Source: Bacillota bacterium
GTDB lineage: Bacteria; Bacillota; Clostridia; Lachnospirales; Lachnospiraceae
Assembly: GCA_023441145.1 (NCBI GenBank)
Contig: JAEZQN010000175.1
Location: 1-6,023 of the forward strand
DNA length: 6,023 nucleotides
Direction of reading: 5' to 3'
The notes under the pieces are model-generated. The model saw only the letters and a program-made list of their open reading frames with translations, searched no databases and was not told the origin of the DNA. Shown in pieces: positions 1 to 5,085 of this stretch. The position numbers and the translations under genes are program-made. The stretch's first letter is position 1. The number at the start of each line of letters is the position of its first letter.

Positions 1-1
1 A

Positions 2-580
2 AGTTTGAATGAGGATGGAACTGAAACAGGAGGTCCTGTTATTGAAGGACATGCAGCAGTCTTTAATCAATGGTCCGAAACCTTAGGTGGTATGTTTCCT
101 TTTAAAGAGAAGGTTATGCCTGGTGCCTTTAAAGATTCTATTGGAGTAGATGATGTAAGAGCTTTGTTTAATCATGATCCAAACTATGTATTAGGTAGAA
201 ACATCTCTGGCACCTTGGAGCTAAAAGAAACACAAAAAGGTTTATTGGTAAGAATTATGCCACCCGATACACAGTGGGCGAGAGACTTAAGTGTAAGTAT
301 TGACAGAGGAGATATTTCTCAAATGAGTTTTGGTTTTCTAGTAGAAGAAGATAGGTGGGGAACAGAAGAAGGGATGGATGTACGGGAACTTCACAAGGTT
401 AAACTTTTTGATGTATCACCCGTTACTTTCCCAGCCTATCCTCAAACAAGTGTAGGAGTAAGAAGTATGACAGATGTTTATGAAGCTAGAAAACAACAGA
501 CACAGCATAGTGAGCAAGAGAAACGACAGAAGGCAAAAGAGCAACTACAGCTTTTAGAAAGTAAATTTAAATTATTATAG
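2..580 (+). CDS. HK97-family prohead protease (5'-truncated by window edge)
   Basis: Capsid maturation protease of the peptidase S78 (herpesvirus-assemblin-like) family. It cleaves the N-terminal delta domain of the capsid protein inside the assembled prohead. The frame is open from base 2. A TTG at 5 could be read as a start, but the sequence from there (LNEDG) is already inside the family domain and only four bases precede it, so the true start is probably outside the window. Counting from that TTG, the family landmarks are FNHDP with the probable catalytic His57, ISQMSFGF with the probable catalytic Ser108, and the conserved DVSPVTFPAYP block at 136-146. The charged, Gln/Lys-rich tail (160-185) is typical of these proteins and may guide packaging into the prohead. 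It sits directly before the capsid gene, as in most HK97-like phages. I could not assign the third catalytic residue with certainty. Confidence 0.93.
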   Translation, partial: SLNEDGTETGGPVIEGHAAVFNQWSETLGGMFPFKEKVMPGAFKDSIGVDDVRALFNHDPNYVLGRNISGTLELKETQKGLLVRIMPPDTQWARDLSVSIDRGDISQMSFGFLVEEDRWGTEEGMDVRELHKVKLFDVSPVTFPAYPQTSVGVRSMTDVYEARKQQTQHSEQEKRQKAKEQLQLLESKFKLL

Positions 581-591
581 GAGGCGATATC

Positions 592-1113
592 ATGAGCAAA
601 AAAATCAAGGAAATGGAAGCTAGAAAAAATGATTTAAGGCTTCAAGCATTAGCTATTATTAGTGGTGCTCAAACAGAAGGACGTTTTTTATCTGATGAGG
701 AAGGACGAGAGCATTCTCCTATTCCTAAACCTAATCCTAAAGGACCAGAAAATGAAAAAAGATTTGCTAGTTTTGGTGAACAAATGATGGCTGTTTATAG
801 AGCAGCAGCACCTGATAGTCGTATTGATGCAAGGCTGACAACAAGAGCAGCAAGTGGACTGAATGAAAGTACACCTTCAGATGGTGGGTTCTTAGTGCAA
901 CAAGACTTTGTAACCGATCTCTTAAAACGTACCTATGATACAGGTATTCTTGCTTCAAAGGTGGCAAAGATCCCTATTTCCACTAATGCAAATGGATTAA
1001 AGATTAATGCAGTAGATGAAAATAGCCGTGGTAATGGCTCTAGATGGGGTGGTATTCAAACATACTGGGAGAATGAAGCTGAACAGTTCACTGCTTCAAG
1101 ACCTAAGTTTTGA
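592..1113 (+). CDS. Major capsid protein, N-terminal part (ends at premature TGA)
   Basis: This 173-residue piece holds the scaffolding delta domain, the N-arm and most of the E-loop of the capsid subunit. Residues 1-35 (MSKKIKEMEARKND...) are a charged, coiled-coil-like delta segment. A short Pro-rich linker follows at 42-52 (SPIPKPNPKGP), then RFASFGEQMMAV at 57-68. The maturation cleavage is likely between about 80 and 90, just before GLNESTPSDGGFLVQQDF, which begins the mature part in relatives. SRWGGIQTYW at 150-159 and the EAEQFTASRPKF stretch are conserved family sequence. The delta domain looks short: the acidic helix normally lying between SDEEGRE and the Pro-rich linker seems missing. 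Alone this fragment lacks the P and A domains and could not assemble. Confidence 0.82.
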   Translation: MSKKIKEMEARKNDLRLQALAIISGAQTEGRFLSDEEGREHSPIPKPNPKGPENEKRFASFGEQMMAVYRAAAPDSRIDARLTTRAASGLNESTPSDGGFLVQQDFVTDLLKRTYDTGILASKVAKIPISTNANGLKINAVDENSRGNGSRWGGIQTYWENEAEQFTASRPKF

Positions 1114-1116
1114 ACC

Positions 1117-1782
1117 ATGGATTTATCACTTAAGAAGTTAACTGGACTTTGTTATGCTACTGATGAACTTTTACAAGATGCAGCTGCTCTTGAAAGTGTC
1201 TTAAGAATGGCTTTTGCTGAAGAGTTTGGTTTTAAAATGGATGATGCCATTTTATGTGGTACAGGTAGTGGTCAGCCATTAGGTATTTTAAATTCTGAAG
1301 CCTTAGTTAAAGTGGCAAAGGATAGCTCTCAAAGTGCACCAATTACAGTACAAAACTTACTCAATATGTGGTCTAGATTATGGACTAGAAGTAGAGCAAG
1401 TTCTGTATGGTATGTTAACCAAGAGATTGAGCCTCTTCTTTATACTCTAACCATTGGTGATAAGCCTGTTTATATTCCCGCAGGTGGATTATCAGAAGCA
1501 CCATATGCTACACTTTTTGGTAGACCAATTATGCCACTTGAGCAATGTTCTGCAGTAGGAGAGGTAGGGGATATTGTCTTAGCGGATATGAGCCAATATC
1601 TACTTATTGATAAAGGTGGTATTAATGCAGCAAGTTCTATTCATGTACGTTTCTTATATGATGAGAATGTATTTAGATTCATTTATCGTGTAGACGGTCA
1701 ACCTATTTGGAATAAGCCTATTACACCATATAAAGGCAACAACACTATTAGTCCATTTATTGCATTGGCTAAGAGAAACTAG
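1117..1782 (+). CDS. Major capsid protein, C-terminal part (downstream of premature TGA)
   Basis: This 221-residue piece supplies the P-domain helix and the A-domain of the HK97 fold. Diagnostic stretches are LKKLTGLCYATDELLQDAAAL near its start, MAFAEEFGFKMDDAILCGTG (fragment residues 31-50) and GQPLGILNS. The end of the fold is marked by GDIVLADMSQYLLIDKGG and VRFLYDENVFRFIYRVDGQP. The ATG at 1117 is only three bases after the stop of the upstream piece and has no Shine-Dalgarno sequence, so it is simply an internal Met codon of the intact gene. Low-level reinitiation after the TGA is possible but would give a fragment without E-loop or N-arm. An annotator treating the halves separately would call both 'phage major capsid protein'. 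Confidence 0.82.
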   Translation: MDLSLKKLTGLCYATDELLQDAAALESVLRMAFAEEFGFKMDDAILCGTGSGQPLGILNSEALVKVAKDSSQSAPITVQNLLNMWSRLWTRSRASSVWYVNQEIEPLLYTLTIGDKPVYIPAGGLSEAPYATLFGRPIMPLEQCSAVGEVGDIVLADMSQYLLIDKGGINAASSIHVRFLYDENVFRFIYRVDGQPIWNKPITPYKGNNTISPFIALAKRN

Positions 1783-1794
1783 GAGGGATAGTAC

Positions 1795-2232
1795 ATGGTT
1801 AAAAATATGAAACCTATTATTAAAGACATTAAGGTTCCAGGGCCTATATTTGCAACAGCTATTACAAGTGATCCAGTAGTTCTTACAAACTATCAGGGGG
1901 TCACTTTTTTAGTGGAATCAGGTGAAGGAACTGCTGGAAATACCACTCTTACAGTCCAAGCAAAACTTGGTGAAGATGGTGTATCAGTAGCAGTGCCTTT
2001 CTTGTTTATGCAAAAAGGAGATACAGAGTTTACTGAGACAGAATCAACAGGTAAAGCTATCAGTATTGGAGGTACAGCTGGAGCAAGCAAATATTTTCTG
2101 GTAAGAGTATCAGATGCTATGCTAGCTTCTAGCGGTTGTGACCGAGTCATGATCAAAACCACAGCAGTTGCTTCAAGTACTGTATCAGGTGCAATTTATG
2201 CACTACTTGATAGCCCAAGATATACAGAATAG
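1795..2232 (+). CDS. Phage protein of unknown function in capsid decoration position
   Basis: A 145-residue protein that I do not recognise as a named family. The start ATG at 1795 has AGGAGGG at 1781-1787, eight bases upstream, and the capsid stop codon overlaps that site, so translation is probably at capsid-like levels. The sequence is rich in Thr, Ser, Val and Gly, with alternating hydrophobic residues (VTFLVESGEG, TLTVQAKLGEDG, KYFLVRVSD, VSGAIYALLDS). This predicts an all-beta domain, with no signal peptide or membrane segment. Many HK97-like phages place a small beta-rich decoration or head-stabilising protein between the capsid and connector genes. That role is inferred from position and composition only; a head fibre or a minor head protein is an alternative. 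Confidence 0.75.
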   Translation: MVKNMKPIIKDIKVPGPIFATAITSDPVVLTNYQGVTFLVESGEGTAGNTTLTVQAKLGEDGVSVAVPFLFMQKGDTEFTETESTGKAISIGGTAGASKYFLVRVSDAMLASSGCDRVMIKTTAVASSTVSGAIYALLDSPRYTE

Positions 2233-2236
2233 AAAA

Positions 2237-2245
2237 GGTGGTGAT
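2237..2245 (+). promoter_or_regulatory. Ribosome binding site deciding the connector start
   Basis: GGTGGTGAT matches the extended consensus GGAGGTGAT with one mismatch. It covers the GTG and ATG codons at 2238, 2241 and 2244, which therefore are unlikely starts, and favours the ATG at 2253. Confidence 0.5.
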
Positions 2246-2252
2246 GAGTAGC

Positions 2253-2528
2253 ATGGTCATTTCATTAGATGAAGTAAAAGTATATTTACGAGTAGATGGT
2301 GAGAGTGAAGATGCACTAATCACCTCTTTTATTTGTTCAGTAGAGGAGATGTGTGAAGGGATACTTCGCTATTCACTATCTGAACTAGAAGTTGTTCCAG
2401 AAACTATTAAGCAAGCCATCTGTTATGGGGCGGCTTGTTTTTATGAGCAAAGAGAAAAAGTAGAGGTAAAAGAAGTATTAGAGGTAATGAAGAATCTACT
2501 CTTTAGTTATCGTAAGGAGGGCTGGTGA
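2253..2528 (+). CDS. gp6-like head-tail connector protein
   Basis: A small helical adaptor of the HK97 gp6 / phage connector family that forms a ring under the portal and joins head to tail. The N-terminus VISLDEVKVYLRVDGESEDALI and the C-terminal PETIKQAICYGAACFYEQREK are both characteristic. I prefer the ATG at 2253 (91 residues), because the Shine-Dalgarno-like GGTGG at 2237-2241 lies eleven bases before it but only two bases before the alternative ATG at 2244, and homologues start just before the ISLDEVK motif. GTG codons at 2238 and 2241 are also in frame and would add up to five residues. It ends eight bases before the next start codon's first base side, within the packed structural operon. 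Confidence 0.88.
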   Translation: MVISLDEVKVYLRVDGESEDALITSFICSVEEMCEGILRYSLSELEVVPETIKQAICYGAACFYEQREKVEVKEVLEVMKNLLFSYRKEGW

Positions 2529-2532
2529 TAAG

Positions 2533-2862
2533 ATGATTGGAAGTCTAAGGCACAGGATTACCTTACAAGAGCCAGTTGTTATAAAGGATAGTATAGGGCA
2601 GGAAGTTGAAGAATGGCAAGACGTAGCCACTGTTTGGGCCAGTGTTGAGCCTTTATCTGGAAAAGAGTATTTTAATGCCAAGCAGACGAATAGCGAGGTT
2701 AGTACCAAAATTACTCTACGATATTTTAATGGTTTACTTCCTCATTGGGCTGTGCAGTTTGGACAACATAGATACAATATCTTATCAGTCATTAACTATG
2801 AAGAACGCAACATTTACTTACAACTTTTATGTTCTGAGAAAGTGGGTGAAACGGATGATTGA
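2533..2862 (+). CDS. Head closure / head-tail adaptor, SPP1 gp16 family
   Basis: A 109-residue protein of the SPP1 gp16-like head-tail joining family, which plugs the connector after DNA packaging and docks the tail. Family signatures run the full length: IGSLRHRITLQEP at the N-terminus, the EEWQDVATVWASVEPLSGKEYFNAKQ block (about 26-51), STKITLRYFNGL near 57-68, and HRYNILSVINYEERNIYLQLLCSE at the end. AAGGAGG at 2514-2520 precedes the ATG by twelve bases, slightly long, and lies within the end of the connector gene. The downstream gene starts inside its last codons, so the two are probably translationally coupled. Confidence 0.92.
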   Translation: MIGSLRHRITLQEPVVIKDSIGQEVEEWQDVATVWASVEPLSGKEYFNAKQTNSEVSTKITLRYFNGLLPHWAVQFGQHRYNILSVINYEERNIYLQLLCSEKVGETDD

Positions 2863-3196
2863 TGTTAGTGTTGAAATAGCCAATAGCCTAGCTGAATTTA
2901 CGGAAGATGTTCAAGAGGCTTTAACAGAGTCCGCTGATGAAGTGACTAAAGAGGCTGTTAAATCACTTAAAGTCACTAGTCCTACACGAACTAAGAAATA
3001 TGCTAAGAGCTGGATTCGAAAGAAAACTTCAAATGGCTATGTGATTTACAATAAACGCTACTATCTTACCCATCTACTTGAACATGGTCATACCAAAAGA
3101 GGTGGTGGAAGGGTGGAGGGAATTAAGCACATTGAACCAGTAGAACAACAAGCCGTTCAAAGTTTTGAGGAGAAAGTGAGGGAGAAATTAAGGTGA
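2855..3196 (+). CDS. HK97 gp10-like tail completion / minor protein
   Basis: A 113-residue protein of the HK97 gp10-like family, found in siphoviruses between the head closure and tail terminator genes and thought to act in head-tail joining or tail completion. Visible signatures are an N-terminal amphipathic helix (EIANSLAEFTEDVQEALTES), then SLKVTSPTRTKKYAKSW near 42-58, and the YNKRYYLTHLLEHGHTKRGGG block near 67-87. I chose ATG 2855, which overlaps the upstream stop (2860-2862) by eight bases. The frame stays open upstream to an ATG at 2642, but that part merely overlaps the closure gene and carries no family sequence. The Shine-Dalgarno is weak (AGTGGGTGA at 2841-2849), consistent with coupled translation. 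Confidence 0.9.
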   Translation: MIDVSVEIANSLAEFTEDVQEALTESADEVTKEAVKSLKVTSPTRTKKYAKSWIRKKTSNGYVIYNKRYYLTHLLEHGHTKRGGGRVEGIKHIEPVEQQAVQSFEEKVREKLR

Positions 3197-3498
3197 CACA
3201 AGAACAGATTTATAGTCTTTTAGACACATTGGGACTTCCTGTAGCGTATAGTCATTTTAAAGAAACAAAGAAGCTACCTTATTTAATTTACCTTACAGAA
3301 GACACTTCAAACTTTGGTGCTGATAATAAGGTATATTACAAAATAGATAATTGGGTTATTGAACTTTATACAGATAAAAAGGATATCAATTTAGAAATAA
3401 GGCTGGAAGCATTATTAGATGATGTAGAACTTTATTATGAGAAGTACGAAGCCTATATTGATGCAGAAAAAATGTATCAAGTACGCTATGAAATTTAG
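3193..3498 (+). CDS. Probable tail terminator / minor structural protein
   Basis: A 101-residue protein beginning at a GTG that overlaps the preceding TGA (GTGA), with GAGGGAG at 3178-3184 as ribosome binding site eight bases upstream. It resembles small Firmicutes phage proteins that share the stretches LPVAYSHFKETKKLPYLIY and NFGADNKVYYKIDNW and the ending KMYQVRYEI. Its alternating beta and helix pattern, and its place between the gp10-like gene and the major tail protein, match the tail terminator position in HK97-like phages, where the product caps the tail tube and meets the head. The function is inferred mainly from gene order and size; the family itself is recognisable as phage structural. 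Confidence 0.8.
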   Translation: MTQEQIYSLLDTLGLPVAYSHFKETKKLPYLIYLTEDTSNFGADNKVYYKIDNWVIELYTDKKDINLEIRLEALLDDVELYYEKYEAYIDAEKMYQVRYEI

Positions 3499-3508
3499 GA
3501 GGTGACTT

Positions 3509-4096
3509 ATGAGTAATAAAATTAAGTATGGTCTTAAAAACGTGCATTATGCCACAATCACAGAAACTAACACTACTGGAATAGTAAGTGTTACTTTTGG
3601 TAAACCCATTCCTATTCCTGGTGCAGTTAATTTAACACTTTCACCAGTAGGAGATACCACACCTTTTTATGCAGATGACATAGAATATTTCACAGCTATT
3701 GCAAATAATGGGTATGATGGCTCTTTAGAAATGGCCCTTATTCCAGATAGCTTTAAAGTAAGCATTCTTAAAGAAATACTCGATGCTAAAAAAGTACAGT
3801 TTGAAGAAAATGATAAACAACCAGCACCTTTTGCTCTGTTATTTGATTTTTCTGGAGATGTTAAAGCGACTCGTCACATTTTGTATTATTGCAAAGCAGC
3901 TAGACCAAACATTGAAAGTGGCACAAAAGGGCAGGGGATTGAACCTAAAACTGAAACCCTCAATTTGACCTGTAGAACCTTACCAGGTACAGCTATTATC
4001 AAAGCTAAGACTACCGATGAGACAGATGCTGCCACATATACTTCTTGGTACACAACAGTTTATGAAAAATCTATAGATGTAGAAAGTGGTGAATAA
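3509..4096 (+). CDS. Major tail tube protein, phi13 family
   Basis: A 195-residue tail tube subunit of the phi13-type major tail protein family, which polymerises around the tape measure to form the tube of a non-contractile tail. The N-terminal YGLKNVHYATIT is diagnostic. It is followed by beta-rich segments (TTPFYADDIEYFTAIANNGYDG around 50-71), LALLFDFSGD-like sequence near 106-114, and the RHILYYCKAARPNIES hairpin region near 120-135. The C-terminal part (TETLNLTCRTLPG, then a Thr-rich stretch) completes the fold. A near-perfect Shine-Dalgarno AGGAGGTGA at 3497-3505, overlapping the upstream stop and three bases before the ATG, is among the strongest in the window, as expected for an abundant virion protein. 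Length matches the family. Confidence 0.93.
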   Translation: MSNKIKYGLKNVHYATITETNTTGIVSVTFGKPIPIPGAVNLTLSPVGDTTPFYADDIEYFTAIANNGYDGSLEMALIPDSFKVSILKEILDAKKVQFEENDKQPAPFALLFDFSGDVKATRHILYYCKAARPNIESGTKGQGIEPKTETLNLTCRTLPGTAIIKAKTTDETDAATYTSWYTTVYEKSIDVESGE

Positions 4097-4098
4097 GC

Positions 4099-4428
4099 AT
4101 GGAGAAAATGATTAAGATTGGAGATAAAGAAGTGGCTCTTAGAACAACAGGAGCCACTTTACTTCGTTATAAAATGCAATTTGGTAAAGATCTTCTAACT
4201 GAGCTTATTAAACTAGATGGTGCTTATCAAAATGGAGAGTTGCGAGCAGAAAAGCTAGACTTTGAAATGTTCTTTAATATCCTTTGGGTAATGGCTAAAA
4301 CAGCTAACCCAGATATCAAGCCTCCGATTGAATGGTTAGATGAATTTGAAGAGTTTCCTATTATGGAGATATTGCCAGAGGTTATGATTTTGCTTACAAA
4401 CCTTATGAGAACTAGTAAAAAAAAGTAG
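4099..4428 (+). CDS. Tail assembly chaperone, short form (gpG-like)
   Basis: A 109-residue product of the first tail assembly chaperone frame, functionally equivalent to lambda gpG. Such proteins coat the tape measure and recruit tail tube subunits during tail assembly, and are not part of the virion. The sequence starts with a beta hairpin (MIKIGDKEVALRTTGATLLRYKMQFG), as in Firmicutes relatives, and continues as helices, with EWLDEFEEFPIMEILPEV near 78-95 and a Lys-rich end (TSKKK). The ATG at 4099 follows the major tail protein stop by two bases and has a weak GTGGTGA upstream (4086-4092). The last codons contain the A8 slippery run, and the stop TAG comes immediately after it, so most ribosomes make this form. 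Confidence 0.88.
   Translation: MEKMIKIGDKEVALRTTGATLLRYKMQFGKDLLTELIKLDGAYQNGELRAEKLDFEMFFNILWVMAKTANPDIKPPIEWLDEFEEFPIMEILPEVMILLTNLMRTSKKK
4419..4425 (+). promoter_or_regulatory. -1 programmed frameshift site A AAA AAG
   Basis: In the zero frame the codons are AAA AAA AAG TAG, giving the canonical heptamer A AAA AAG at the very end of the short chaperone frame. A -1 slip replaces the stop with GTA and enters the open frame 4425-4637. The full run is eight A's (4417-4424), so transcriptional slippage adding one A could give the same fusion. I see no clear upstream Shine-Dalgarno-like stimulator or downstream hairpin. Confidence 0.85.
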
Positions 4429-4637
4429 TTGAACAAGATACTGAAAGTGATGAGGTCATGACTACTGAAAGTCTGATGGTTCATGCGCTTAAAAGAGGGT
4501 TAGTTATTGCCGATTTTCATGAGTTAAGTATTGGTATGATATTGGACTATATTAATCAATACGATTATTTGCATGGCAATAAAGAGAAACAAGAGTTATC
4601 AAAATGGGCCCGCCAAAGTGAATTTAATAATTTCTAA
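4425..4637 (+). CDS. Tail assembly chaperone, frameshift extension (gpT-like)
   Basis: A 70-codon frame in the -1 register relative to the short chaperone, expressed as the C-terminal part of a 179-residue fusion (equivalent to lambda gpGT). After an acidic linker (VVEQDTESDE) comes a helical domain, LMVHALKRGLVIADFHELSIGMILDYINQYDYL, which resembles the second chaperone domain of Firmicutes siphoviruses. The T domain is thought to contact the tail tube protein while G binds the tape measure. An internal ATG at 4458 has only a GAGG two bases before it, too close for efficient initiation, so independent translation is unlikely. It stops at TAA 4635-4637, and no tape measure gene follows. Confidence 0.85.
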   Translation, partial: VVEQDTESDEVMTTESLMVHALKRGLVIADFHELSIGMILDYINQYDYLHGNKEKQELSKWARQSEFNNF

Positions 4638-4652
4638 ATAGTTAAATTAGTT

Positions 4653-4680
4653 TTGTATTTAAAAAATGCTATGATATACT
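4653..4680 (+). promoter_or_regulatory. Sigma-A-type promoter with extended -10
   Basis: A -35-like TTGTAT (4653-4658), a 16-base AT-rich spacer and TATACT (4675-4680), preceded by TG at 4672-4673 (extended -10, TGnTATACT). It begins just after the chaperone stop and would drive the small gene at 4754, leaving a leader of roughly 65 bases. A promoter in mid-tail operon is unusual. Confidence 0.6.
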
Positions 4681-4753
4681 AGTTTAAAGAAGTATAAATT
4701 AGTATTTGCCACATATTTGAATACAAACATTGGAATCAGGAGGGAAAAAGTAC

Positions 4754-4966
4754 ATGGCCGAATATTCCCTGAATTCAGTAGAAGAAATGTTTAAATGGAA
4801 GTTGAAAAAAAAAGAATTAGATAAAGAAAAACAACTTGTTTCTCCTCGAAGTGTTGAAGATGCAAATCTAGAATTGACTAAAGGAAAAACAAGTTTGAAT
4901 TGGGAAATTACAGATGTATTATATTCTTTTACGTTAATTTATTATTTACTCAAACTTCGCACTTAA
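4754..4966 (+). CDS. Small hypothetical protein between tail chaperone and IS element
   Basis: A 70-residue protein that I do not recognise. The ATG at 4754 has AGGAGGG at 4738-4744, nine bases upstream; a TTG at 4730 is in frame but overlaps the leader and lacks a site. Residues 1-27 are strongly charged and probably helical (MFKWKLKKKELDKEKQ), and the middle is polar (SVEDANLELTKGKTSLNWEITDV). The last 15 residues (LYSFTLIYYLLKLRT) differ sharply, being hydrophobic and encoded by very AT-rich DNA. This may mean the original reading frame was cut by the insertion sequence and now ends in borrowed bases. It has its own promoter and stands where a tape measure gene is expected, so it may be a cargo (moron-type) gene or a remnant brought in by recombination. 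Confidence 0.6.
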   Translation: MAEYSLNSVEEMFKWKLKKKELDKEKQLVSPRSVEDANLELTKGKTSLNWEITDVLYSFTLIYYLLKLRT

Positions 4967-4974
4967 ATAAGTGC
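4959..4974. repeat. Short palindrome at left flank of the IS
   Basis: GCACTTA (4959-4965) and TAAGTGC (4968-4974) form a 7-bp inverted repeat around AA, overlapping the stop codon of the small gene. It may lie at or near the left boundary of the insertion sequence. There is no T tract, so it is not a convincing terminator. Confidence 0.45.
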
Positions 4975-5012
4975 CTATGTACATTGAAAATTCAATAATA
5001 ACTGGCATAAAA

Positions 5013-5085
5013 ATAGCATGAAACCAACTGGTTTTGGTATAATTGAGTTGTTCAGAAACAATTACAAACCGGAGGCTCATGCTAT
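5013..5085 (+). promoter_or_regulatory. Leader inverted repeat sequestering the transposase start in read-through RNA
   Basis: ATAGCATGA (5013-5021) is perfectly complementary to TCATGCTAT (5077-5085), a 9-bp pairing whose right arm runs from just after the GGAGG site (5071-5075) into the start codon ATG (5084). CC at 5024-5025 could also pair with GG of the Shine-Dalgarno. The likely transcription start near 5050 lies between the arms, so only transcripts entering from outside contain both. IS10 and IS50, also IS4-family, use this logic to block activation by external promoters. Confidence 0.55.
5035..5043 (+). promoter_or_regulatory. Transposase promoter (extended -10)
   Basis: TGG followed by a perfect TATAAT (5038-5043) is an extended -10. 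The expected -35 position (about 5015-5020) does not match consensus, which suits a weak IS promoter. Transcription would start near 5050, leaving a leader of about 34 bases before the ATG at 5084. Confidence 0.55.

Larger units (their letters stand above)
592..1782 (+). pseudogene. HK97-fold major capsid protein gene, interrupted by one in-frame TGA
   Basis: The pieces 592-1113 and 1117-1782 lie in the same reading frame and are separated only by TGA (1111-1113) and ACC. Read through the stop, they give one 396-residue protein, a normal length for an HK97-fold capsid subunit. The junction reads SRPKF-stop-TMDLSLKKL, and from memory of the family the stopped position is usually Arg (PKFR), so one base change at 1111 (CGA or AGA to TGA) explains it. 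The start ATG at 592 has AGGAGG at 579-584, seven bases upstream. TGA ends at least three neighbouring genes and Trp is written TGG throughout, so a reassigned code is not supported. The gene is either inactivated, suppressed, or carries a sequencing error. Confidence 0.85.

Noticed and set aside
592..1782. TGA reassigned to an amino acid in this phage or host
   Set aside because: TGA cleanly ends the connector, closure and gp10-like genes at family-typical positions, and Trp is always TGG.
1893..2162. Minus-strand reading frame of 89 codons
   Set aside because: Antisense to the well-expressed 145-residue phage gene, with no sign of translation signals or family sequence.
2642..2854. Longer N-terminus for the gp10-like protein from the ATG at 2642
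   Set aside because: The extra stretch is the overlapping frame of the closure gene, has no ribosome binding site and no family similarity; ATG 2855 matches the family start.
4458..4637. Second chaperone frame as a separate gene from ATG 4458
   Set aside because: Only a GAGG two bases before the ATG, and the frame is open back to the slippery site, so the frameshift fusion is the better explanation.
5018..5083. Longer transposase starting at ATG 5018
   Set aside because: That ATG is upstream of the TATAAT at 5038 and has no Shine-Dalgarno; ATG 5084 has GGAGG at the right distance.
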